A DNA stretch of 64,000 bases, taken from Urechidicola vernalis (lineage in GTDB: Bacteria; Bacteroidota; Bacteroidia; Flavobacteriales; Flavobacteriaceae). The position numbers were made by a program, and so were the translations under genes. Shown here piece after piece: positions 1 through 7,133 of the stretch. The stretch spans positions 682,001 through 746,000 of the forward strand of contig NZ_JAVRHV010000001.1 in NCBI RefSeq assembly GCF_031846385.1. Direction: 5' to 3'. Position 1 is the stretch's first letter. Each line of letters starts with the position of its first letter. Below the pieces are notes generated by a model. It worked only from the letters and a program-made list of their open reading frames with translations, made no database searches and was not told the origin of the DNA.

Positions 1-2
1 AT

Positions 3-857
3 AAAAATGAAAACTACGATTCTAATCAACTATTGATGACAGCCTTTTATAGAGAAACCATTAAAAAGGGAAGAAAAAATGCTTCACTATCTGAAGCGGT
101 AGTAGATATTTATAAAATACCGTATGAAACAAATAGAGATGATCGAATTCAATTAATAAAATCTCGTAAAAACACTGATTACGCAAAACTTGATACTATT
201 GCACTAAAATTACGTGGAGGACCTTATACCACCTTACATACTGATATGGTAAAATATCCTGAATATGTATTCAATAAAGACACATATAAATTTTATGATT
301 TTTCTATAGAATCGACCACTCAAATAAATAATAGAGATGTGTATGTTGTGAAATTTAAACAAAAGAAAGGGTTAACGGATCCATATTATTACGGGAAATT
401 ATATATAGATATGGAAACCACGACATTTGTTAGTGCTGTTTTTAGTCTTAATTTGACCAACAAAAAAATGGTGAGTGAGATGTTTGTATATAAAAAACCT
501 AGAAAAGTAGATGTTACTCCTACACAAGCTAATTACCGAGTAGATTTTAAAACGAAAAATGGAAAATGGTATTATGGCTACAGTAATATTCAATTGGGCT
601 TTAAGGTGAACTGGAGGAATAAAATATTTAACAGTAACTATACCTTAGGAATTGAAATGGCAGTTACAGATTGGAAAACTGATAACTCTGGAAAACTAGA
701 ATCAGGAAAAATGTTAAGACCTACTACAGTATTAGTTGATGAAGCTTCAGGATTTTCAGACCCTGAGTTTTGGGGAGAATACAATATTATAGAACCAGAA
801 AAATCCATTGAATCTGCTATTAGTAAAATTGCTAAGCAGTTAAAAAGAGGACAATAA
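3..857 (+). CDS. carboxypeptidase-like regulatory domain protein, 3' part only
   Basis: The reading frame is open to the left edge, so the gene begins outside the window; 284 residues are visible, and the ATG at 33 is internal rather than a true start. The visible part opens with an AFYRETIKKGR stretch followed by LSEAVVDIYK, a pattern I associate with Flavobacteriia envelope proteins in which an N-terminal CarboxypepD_reg-like beta-sandwich precedes this conserved region. Many alternating beta-strand patterns and aromatic residues fit an extracytoplasmic or outer-membrane location. No catalytic motif is visible. The signal peptide and the regulatory domain would lie upstream and cannot be checked here. 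No terminator hairpin was found after the stop. Family assignment is moderately sure; function unknown. Confidence 0.6.
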   Translation, partial: KNENYDSNQLLMTAFYRETIKKGRKNASLSEAVVDIYKIPYETNRDDRIQLIKSRKNTDYAKLDTIALKLRGGPYTTLHTDMVKYPEYVFNKDTYKFYDFSIESTTQINNRDVYVVKFKQKKGLTDPYYYGKLYIDMETTTFVSAVFSLNLTNKKMVSEMFVYKKPRKVDVTPTQANYRVDFKTKNGKWYYGYSNIQLGFKVNWRNKIFNSNYTLGIEMAVTDWKTDNSGKLESGKMLRPTTVLVDEASGFSDPEFWGEYNIIEPEKSIESAISKIAKQLKRGQ

Positions 858-939
858 TTTGTGTAAATTAATTTATCCTTACATAAAATAAGCATAAATA
901 GCTCTTCTTCTACCTCCATTACCATTAAAATAAAAATCG

Positions 940-947
940 TATATTTG
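940..947 (+). promoter_or_regulatory. possible -7 promoter box TATATTTG
   Basis: Exact match to the Bacteroidota -7 consensus TAnnTTTG. It lies about 155 bases before the ATG at 1102, so the leader would be long, and no clear -33 TTG is at the usual distance. It is the only exact match in the 858-1101 gap, which otherwise shows nothing recognisable. Confidence 0.35.
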
Positions 948-1101
948 AATATATTACGTTTTAATTATCAACCTATTAACTACAGATTGGTTGAATAAAA
1001 TTGATTGTTTTAATCAAAAACCCCCCTTATTTTTTTGCATATAACTGTACAATTTGTTGTATGGAATTTTATACATATTAACCAAACTTAAATTAATTAC
1101 A

Positions 1102-1551
1102 ATGGAATCAAATTTAAAAACAACCGTATTAAGCATTCTAGGTCTTTTTCTAATAACTTTTATTGGATACGCCCAAGAAACATACACTATTACCCTAATT
1201 CAAAACAATGATGGGTCTTTTCATTTTGAATCAAGTGATAACGCGACTGTCTTAAACTCTTCTAGTCTTAAAGAATATACCATTCTCGTTTATGAAGAAG
1301 ATGAGGTTATTTGGGAAGGTTTGACTATGAATGATGAGGAATTTGACATTGATGAAATTAACTATGTAAGAGGAAATAAAATTTTTCAAAATGACAAAAT
1401 AAGAGGTCAAAGAGGTAATGGAGATAAAAAAGAAGTTAAAGCAAAGGTAAAGAAAAACAAAAAAAATGTGGATTATACCTATGAGATCGTTTTCACTATT
1501 AATGGTAATCAACAAAGTATAGATCCAAAATTAAAAGTTGGTGAACGCTAA
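1102..1551 (+). CDS. small secreted protein of unknown function
   Basis: I do not recognise this 149-residue protein. The start at 1102 is preferred over an upstream in-frame start at 1054 because it puts a standard signal peptide at the N terminus: a lysine, a hydrophobic core (VLSILGLFLITFIGYA), then AQ and a likely cleavage site near residue 25. The mature part begins with short beta-like strands and an acidic middle section, followed by a very basic patch at about residues 112-127 (KKEVKAKVKKNKKN) and a last beta-like stretch. No cysteines that suggest a lipoprotein and no catalytic motif are seen. It stands alone between the truncated gene to its left and the adenylate cyclase gene 59 bases downstream, with which it may be co-transcribed, as no terminator separates them. 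Confidence 0.6.
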   Translation: MESNLKTTVLSILGLFLITFIGYAQETYTITLIQNNDGSFHFESSDNATVLNSSSLKEYTILVYEEDEVIWEGLTMNDEEFDIDEINYVRGNKIFQNDKIRGQRGNGDKKEVKAKVKKNKKNVDYTYEIVFTINGNQQSIDPKLKVGER

Positions 1552-1610
1552 TTCTAATTGAATTAAAACTTTATTCTAAACATATTCATTTTTAAAATCG
1601 ATATTCCGAA

Positions 1611-3404
1611 ATGAGGTTATTTTTAGTAATTGTCATTTTTTCCAGTCTTTGTTTTAAATCCTATAGCCAAATTTCGAAAGAAGTAGACAGTTTGACGCAG
1701 ATTTACGAGTCTAACTTATACAATGAAAAAACACAGTTAATTCTTTTAGAGAAACTATCTCATAATCATCCAAATCTTGATTTGGCGATTAAGTATAGTG
1801 ATGAACTAATATTAATGGCGGAAGCTGTTGATTCTACTCAATACTTATTTAAAGGGTTTTTGAATAAAGGAAATGCCCTTAGAATTAAGGGGGATTTAAC
1901 ACATGCCTTGGAAAACTATTTCACTGCTGCCCGCATTATAAAAGAGAGTGATAATGGAAATAGATTAGGAATTATAAACAGTACAATTGCCGATGTATAT
2001 TCTCTTATGGGCAACCATAAAAATTCAATGTCTTATTACAACCAGGCAATTGCCATATTAAAAATAGAAAAGGACTCACTTAATTTTGCCTCCGCTTTGT
2101 TAAACGCAGGTGATGAACTTTTAAGTCAGGATAAATTGAATTCTGCTTCCAAATATTTTAAAGAAGCAGGGATCATTTTTCAACTTTTGAATGAACCATT
2201 AGGCTATGCTTACTATCTTGGAAACATGGGACTCGTTTATGCAAGGCAGGAAAAAGACACACTTGCTCTTAAAGCAATAAAAAACTCTATAAAAATATTA
2301 GAAGAACAAGAGGACTTCTATGGCATTTCGGCTTACCTGGCCTATATGTCAGAAATCTATGCTCTCAAAGAAGATTATAATTCTGCCACAAAATATGCAG
2401 AAATAAGTCTCAAAATTGCGAAAAACTATGGCTTAAAACAACAAATCAGTGATGCTTATTTACAACTTTCAGAAACCCATGAAAAAATGGGTAATACTGA
2501 ATCGTATATTAAATACTACAAACAACATATTGTTTATAAAGACAGTTTAAATAACATATCCAAAGTTCAAGAAATAGCAAATATCACTACAGATTACGAG
2601 GTGTCTAAAAAACAGGTTCAAGTTGATTTACTAAATGAGCAAAAACGAAATCAAAAAAATATTGCAATTACGGTTTCAATCGTTTTATTTCTTGTTCTGT
2701 TATTGGCCATTGGATTATTTAATAGAAATAAATATATCAAAAAAACAAGTCAAATTATTGCTGATGAAAAAAAGAAATCAGACAACCTTCTAAACAATAT
2801 CTTACCCGGAGAGACAGCAAACGAATTAAAAAATACCGGGAAAGTTAGAGCAAAACGTTATGAATCTACAACTGTTATGTTTACAGATTTTAAAGGTTTT
2901 ACAAGTCATTCTGAGGAACTTTCTCCTGAACAATTAGTCGAGAGTGTGGATTATTACTTTTCCAATTTTGATAAAATTATTGAACGACACGGAGTGGAGA
3001 AAATAAAAACAATTGGAGACTCCTATATGTGCGCTGCAGGATTACCGTTTCCAGATGAAAACCATGCTGTTAAAGTAATTAATGCCGCAAAAGAGATTAT
3101 TGAATTTGTTGAAGATTCGAAAAATAATCGTTCAAAAATATTTACACATTACGAGATTCGAGTCGGCATAAATTCTGGTCCTGTTGTAGCGGGAGTTGTT
3201 GGATCAAAAAAGTTTGCATACGACATATGGGGAGATACTGTTAATACCGCATCACGAATGGAATCTAGTTCTGAACCAGGTAGAATCAACATTAGCAACT
3301 CAACATATAATCTTGTGAAAGATCATTTTAAGTTTGAAAGAAGAGGGGAAATGAGTGTAAAAAATAAAGGAATATTACAGATGTATTTTTTAATAGATTC
3401 ATAA
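1611..3404 (+). CDS. membrane-anchored adenylate cyclase with N-terminal TPR domain
   Basis: Class III nucleotidyl cyclase, predicted to make cAMP from ATP. In order over 597 residues: signal peptide (1 to about 20, ending YSQ), an extracytoplasmic block of TPR-type helical repeats (about 40-330), one membrane segment (about 350-371), a short helical linker, and the cyclase domain (about 415-590). The catalytic set looks complete: metal-binding Asp in FTDFKGFT (424-431) and in GDSYM (Asp470), the YDIWGDTVN motif (537-545) whose Asp538 with the Lys of KTIGD favours adenine over guanine, and the transition-state Asn545 and Arg549 in NTASR. The layout suggests that a periplasmic ligand or partner sensed by the TPRs controls cytoplasmic cAMP formation. 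A strong bidirectional terminator follows the stop. Substrate preference is inferred from motifs only. Confidence 0.85.
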   Translation: MRLFLVIVIFSSLCFKSYSQISKEVDSLTQIYESNLYNEKTQLILLEKLSHNHPNLDLAIKYSDELILMAEAVDSTQYLFKGFLNKGNALRIKGDLTHALENYFTAARIIKESDNGNRLGIINSTIADVYSLMGNHKNSMSYYNQAIAILKIEKDSLNFASALLNAGDELLSQDKLNSASKYFKEAGIIFQLLNEPLGYAYYLGNMGLVYARQEKDTLALKAIKNSIKILEEQEDFYGISAYLAYMSEIYALKEDYNSATKYAEISLKIAKNYGLKQQISDAYLQLSETHEKMGNTESYIKYYKQHIVYKDSLNNISKVQEIANITTDYEVSKKQVQVDLLNEQKRNQKNIAITVSIVLFLVLLLAIGLFNRNKYIKKTSQIIADEKKKSDNLLNNILPGETANELKNTGKVRAKRYESTTVMFTDFKGFTSHSEELSPEQLVESVDYYFSNFDKIIERHGVEKIKTIGDSYMCAAGLPFPDENHAVKVINAAKEIIEFVEDSKNNRSKIFTHYEIRVGINSGPVVAGVVGSKKFAYDIWGDTVNTASRMESSSEPGRINISNSTYNLVKDHFKFERRGEMSVKNKGILQMYFLIDS

Positions 3405-3432
3405 AAAAACCGCCTATTTGGCGGTTTTTTTA
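3404..3432. terminator. bidirectional intrinsic terminator
   Basis: CCGCC (3411-3415), loop TATTT, GGCGG (3421-3425), flanked by a run of A on the left and T on the right. It serves the cyclase gene on the plus strand and the DUF2059 gene on the minus strand. Confidence 0.85.
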
Positions 3433-3451
3433 TGATAATAGATTACTAAAA

Positions 3452-3856
3452 TTACTCTACATATTTGCTAGCAACACCTTGTAGTTCAATCCCCCAAGCC
3501 TGCCCAATAGACATTCCTTTTTGAGATAAAACCATTGTTTTATTAGCCATTTTCTTTCCTGTCGGAGTCGCATAAAAAGCCAATAAATCTTTCACTTCTT
3601 CATGTGTAAACTCTTCCATATAAACTACGGCTAATTTGTCAATCACACCGCCTAAAGTTAAGTTCGCTTCTTCGGTAAATGCCTCTTTTTTATCCGAACT
3701 TACCATTGCACCCATTTGATTGATTACATCAGCAAATGCAGACACACTTGTAATCTTCATTAATTCCTTAGTATCAGCAGTAAACGCATCATCTTGTGCA
3801 AATCCAGTATATAATAAACTTACACTTAAAAATACGGTTAGGATTCCTTTTTTCAT
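3452..3856 (-). CDS. DUF2059 domain protein, secreted
   Basis: A 134-residue protein with a clear signal peptide (MKKGILTVFLSVSLL to about residue 20, ending GFAQ). The ATG at 3856 is chosen over a TTG three codons upstream because of the usual MKK signal-peptide start. The mature part matches the DUF2059 family pattern: helical, with the EEFTHEEVKDLLAFYATPTGKKM stretch that is the hallmark (FYxTPxGKK). Such proteins are exported and of unknown function. It lies 21 bases downstream of glyA on the same strand and is probably co-transcribed with it, ending at the shared hairpin at 3404-3432. Nothing ties it functionally to serine metabolism beyond this position. Confidence 0.8.
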   Translation of the reverse strand: MKKGILTVFLSVSLLYTGFAQDDAFTADTKELMKITSVSAFADVINQMGAMVSSDKKEAFTEEANLTLGGVIDKLAVVYMEEFTHEEVKDLLAFYATPTGKKMANKTMVLSQKGMSIGQAWGIELQGVASKYVE

Positions 3857-3877
3857 TTTATTCAATTTTTAAATTAA

Positions 3878-5152
3878 TTACATTTTAAATAATGGTCTAT
3901 GCCCCATTAACTCTTCTACTTTTTGAGCAACTTGTTCTAGAACCTCTTCATTGTCGTGATTCATAATTACTTCATCTACCAAGGCAACCACTGCTTCCAT
4001 TTCATCCTCTACCATTCCTCTTGAAGTAATCGCCGCAGATCCAATTCTAATTCCGCTTGTTACAAATGGTGATTTATCATCAAAAGGAACCATATTCTTA
4101 TTTACGGTAATATCTGCTTTCACCAATGCTTGTTCTGCATCTTTTCCAGAAATACCTTTATTGCGCAAATCGATCAACATCATATGGTTATCAGTTCCAC
4201 CAGAAATTAAGTGATACCCTCTATCAACCAACGCTTTTGCTAGTGCTGCTGCGTTCTTCTTTAATTGTACTTGATAGTGTAGAAACTCATCGGTTAAAGC
4301 CTCTCCAAAAGCAATCGCTTTCGCAGCAATAACGTGTTCTAGCGGTCCTCCTTGCATTCCTGGGAATACTGCAGAATTCATAATTGTGGACATCATTTTT
4401 GGTTTTCCACTCTTTAAGGTCAGCCCCCAAGGATTTGGAAAATCTTTTCCTAGCATAATCATACCTCCTCTTGGTCCTCTTAAAGTTTTATGAGTAGTTG
4501 TCGTAACAATATGGCAATGCGGCATCGGGTCATTTAAAATACCTTTTGCAATTAACCCTGCTGGATGTGAAATATCTGCCATTAAAAGTGCACCTACACT
4601 ATCTGCAATTTCTCTAAACTTTGCGAAATCTATATCTCTAGAATATGACGAGGCCCCAGCAATAATCAATTGAGGCTTCTCAGCAGAAGCAGTTTCTTGA
4701 ATTTTATCATAATTCAAAACTCCTGTTTCCTTCTCTACTCCATAAAAAGAAGTTTTGTATAACTTACCAGAAAAATTTACCGGAGAACCATGTGTTAAAT
4801 GACCACCATGAGACAAATCAAATCCTAAAATTTTATCTCCTGGCTTTAAAATTGCATGATATACCGCTGCATTCGCCTGACTTCCAGAATGTGGCTGTAC
4901 ATTAACATATTCTGCTCCAAACAATTCCTTTGCTCTGTCAATAGCAATTTGCTCTACAACATCTACTACTTCACATCCTCCATAATATCTTTTACCCGGA
5001 TATCCTTCTGCATATTTATTTGTTAAAACAGAGCCCATAGCCTCCATTACTTGTTCGCTCACGAAGTTTTCTGAAGCGATTAGTTCTATTCCGTTTAATT
5101 GTCTGCTTTTTTCATCTTGAATCAAGTCAAAAATCAATTGATCTCTTTCCAT
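3878..5152 (-). CDS. glyA: serine hydroxymethyltransferase
   Basis: Cytoplasmic PLP enzyme that interconverts serine and glycine and charges tetrahydrofolate with a one-carbon unit. At 424 residues it has normal bacterial length. Family marks are visible: ELIASENF near residue 25, NKYAEGYPGKRYYGG around 45-59, QPHSGSQAN near 85, HGGHLTHG near 115, and the PLP-binding lysine at about residue 222 in TTTTHKTLRGPRGG. The C-terminal GIRIGSAAITSRGM is also typical. ATG start at 5152. The DUF2059 gene follows 21 bases downstream. The upstream gap shared with divergent fahA (5153-5330) contains no exact TAnnTTTG box and no riboswitch that I can recognise. Confidence 0.97.
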   Translation of the reverse strand: MERDQLIFDLIQDEKSRQLNGIELIASENFVSEQVMEAMGSVLTNKYAEGYPGKRYYGGCEVVDVVEQIAIDRAKELFGAEYVNVQPHSGSQANAAVYHAILKPGDKILGFDLSHGGHLTHGSPVNFSGKLYKTSFYGVEKETGVLNYDKIQETASAEKPQLIIAGASSYSRDIDFAKFREIADSVGALLMADISHPAGLIAKGILNDPMPHCHIVTTTTHKTLRGPRGGMIMLGKDFPNPWGLTLKSGKPKMMSTIMNSAVFPGMQGGPLEHVIAAKAIAFGEALTDEFLHYQVQLKKNAAALAKALVDRGYHLISGGTDNHMMLIDLRNKGISGKDAEQALVKADITVNKNMVPFDDKSPFVTSGIRIGSAAITSRGMVEDEMEAVVALVDEVIMNHDNEEVLEQVAQKVEELMGHRPLFKM

Positions 5153-5330
5153 GTTGTTTTGCTATTAAAGTGATTAAAAAATTCGTAGCTAAAGTAATCA
5201 ATTCATTAATCAAAAAACAAGAATCGAACCCGTTTATGATAAATAAAAAAAAACAGGTAAATATTGATTAAATTCCTATTTTAGCATCAAAAATTGCTCA
5301 CTAATTATATTATCTTAAATATTGCCCAAA

Positions 5331-6602
5331 ATGGAAATTACCGCTAATAATCCTCAAATGAAATCATGGCTGAAAGTCGATTCAAATTCTGATTTTCCAA
5401 TTCAAAATATTCCTTTTGGCGTTTTCATTACGAAAGATGACATCATTACAATTGGAACAAGAATTGGAAATTACGCAATAGATTTATGTGCTTTGCAACA
5501 GTTAGGTTACTTCGATGACTTGCATTTATCAGAGGATTTATTTATGCAAGACACTTTGAATGACTTTATCTCTTTGGGAAGAAATGTCACAAGACAGGTA
5601 AGAAACAGAATTGGAGAGATTTTTGATATTCAGAATACTACTTTGCAAAATAATGTTTCGCAAAAAGAGACTGTTATTTTTAATATTGATGATGTAGAAA
5701 TGCAATTGCCTGTTGCTATTGGAGACTATACCGATTTTTATTCTAGTAAAGAACATGCAACTAATGTTGGAACCATGTTTAGAGATCCTGAAAACGCATT
5801 ATTACCAAATTGGTTACACATACCAGTTGGCTATCATGGGCGTTCTTCATCTATTATTGTTTCTGGAACAGAAATAAAAAGACCTCAAGGTCAAACGTTG
5901 CCAGCTGACGCTAAAAGTCCCGTTTTTGGACCATCAAGATTGGTCGATTTTGAATTAGAAATGGCATTTATTACTACAGATGCCAATGATTTAGGAGAAC
6001 CAGTAACTATAGAAAATGCAGAAGAGCATATTTTTGGAATGGTGTTATTCAATGACTGGAGTGCACGTGATATTCAGAAATGGGAGTACGTTCCTTTAGG
6101 ACCTTTCCTTGCTAAGAACTTTGCTTCTACAATATCACCATGGATAGTTACTATGGATGCATTAGAGCCTTATAGAACTACAAACACAGAACAAAGCCCT
6201 GAACCTCTACCCTATTTACAACAAGAAGAAAACAATAATTTTGATATAAAATTACAAGTTGCGATTCAGCCTGAAAATACTGAGGAAACAGTTGTTACAA
6301 ATAGTAATTTTAAGCATATGTATTGGACCATGATTCAACAATTAACACATCATACGGTTAACGGTTGCAATGTCCGTGCTGGTGATATGCTTGGTAGTGG
6401 AACAATTTCTGGACCAACTTCTGACTCATACGGGTCTATGTTAGAATTGGCATGGAAAGGAACCAAACCAATTCAAATGAATGATGGTTCTGAACGTAAA
6501 TTTATCAACGACAATGATACTGTAATATTACGTGGTCATTGCGACAACGGTTCAGTAAGAATCGGATTTGGCGAATGTAAAGGGAAAATTCTTCCAGCTT
6601 AA
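5331..6602 (+). CDS. fahA: fumarylacetoacetase
   Basis: Last enzyme of tyrosine/phenylalanine degradation: hydrolyses fumarylacetoacetate to fumarate and acetoacetate. The ATG at 5331 (MEITANNPQ) is preferred to a TTG three codons earlier. The protein is about 423 residues, as usual for the family. Visible marks: metal-binding Asp in YTDFYSSKEHATN with the catalytic His at about 142, the YHGRSSSI substrate loop, metal ligands in DFELEMAF, NDWSARDIQKWEY, and the PFLAKNFAST lysine. The C-terminal NGCNVRAGDMLGSGTISG segment is canonical. The stop codon overlaps that of convergent ytxJ by four bases. No other tyrosine-degradation gene lies beside it, so the pathway must be scattered. Confidence 0.95.
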   Translation: MEITANNPQMKSWLKVDSNSDFPIQNIPFGVFITKDDIITIGTRIGNYAIDLCALQQLGYFDDLHLSEDLFMQDTLNDFISLGRNVTRQVRNRIGEIFDIQNTTLQNNVSQKETVIFNIDDVEMQLPVAIGDYTDFYSSKEHATNVGTMFRDPENALLPNWLHIPVGYHGRSSSIIVSGTEIKRPQGQTLPADAKSPVFGPSRLVDFELEMAFITTDANDLGEPVTIENAEEHIFGMVLFNDWSARDIQKWEYVPLGPFLAKNFASTISPWIVTMDALEPYRTTNTEQSPEPLPYLQQEENNNFDIKLQVAIQPENTEETVVTNSNFKHMYWTMIQQLTHHTVNGCNVRAGDMLGSGTISGPTSDSYGSMLELAWKGTKPIQMNDGSERKFINDNDTVILRGHCDNGSVRIGFGECKGKILPA

Positions 6603-6976
6603 ATATATTTTTCTAATTCAATTTCTGAAATAGCACTATGCGACGCATAGGTTTGTACCTTATTAGCTTTCAATACAATTAATTGAGGAGATTCATGCCT
6701 TATGTTAAACCTATCGGTTATCTCGTTAGAGATATTTCTATATGTAATTAAATCTAGATAATACATTTCAATAGTATCATCTAAATCGAAACTACTTTCA
6801 AGTTGCTTTTTAGCCATACTACTTACAATACAACGTGTAGAATGTTTAAAAATGGCGATTGCACTATTTGAAGAAGTTAATTCATCTAGTTGTTCAATTG
6901 AAGTTAAAGGAATCCAATTCAACCTATTTTCACTTTTCTGCTCTGGTTCTCCAAAAATCTTTTTTAATATGCTCAT
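6599..6976 (-). CDS. ytxJ: bacillithiol system redox protein YtxJ-like (DUF2847)
   Basis: A 125-residue thioredoxin-fold protein of the YtxJ family, proposed to be a monothiol bacilliredoxin-like partner of bacillithiol. The signature FKHSTRCIVSSMA places the single likely reactive cysteine at residue 49, where thioredoxins have CxxC; the DxxTYRNISNEI and HESPQLIVL segments (cis-Pro loop) follow as expected. The protein is cytoplasmic, with no signal peptide. The gene overlaps fahA tail-to-tail by four bases and is divergent from clpB across 157 bases. Its presence suggests that the organism uses bacillithiol, but no bsh biosynthesis gene is in the window. Function rests on family naming, not direct proof. 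Confidence 0.85.
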   Translation of the reverse strand: MSILKKIFGEPEQKSENRLNWIPLTSIEQLDELTSSNSAIAIFKHSTRCIVSSMAKKQLESSFDLDDTIEMYYLDLITYRNISNEITDRFNIRHESPQLIVLKANKVQTYASHSAISEIELEKYI

Positions 6977-7133
6977 AATTCAGAATCTGTCGGCAAAAGT
7001 ACGCGAATCTTTCAAAACAGACAAAATGGCTTGAAACCCTCGTAAAATATAGACAAATTGACACCTGTTCTGCCAGAAATTTAATTGGAATACAATTTGA
7101 AATAAAGAATTCGAACATTTAAAAAGAAATAAA

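Noticed and set aside
1054..1101. Upstream in-frame start for the small secreted protein
   Set aside because: It would place 16 extra residues before a standard signal peptide that starts at 1102.
5217..5233. tRNA T-arm-like sequence on the minus strand between glyA and fahA (ACGGG TTCGATT CTTGT)
   Set aside because: The T-stem is weak, with two G-T pairs, and the 50-60 bases before it are A/T-rich with no acceptor, D- or anticodon arm. No repeat or integrase marks an attachment site.
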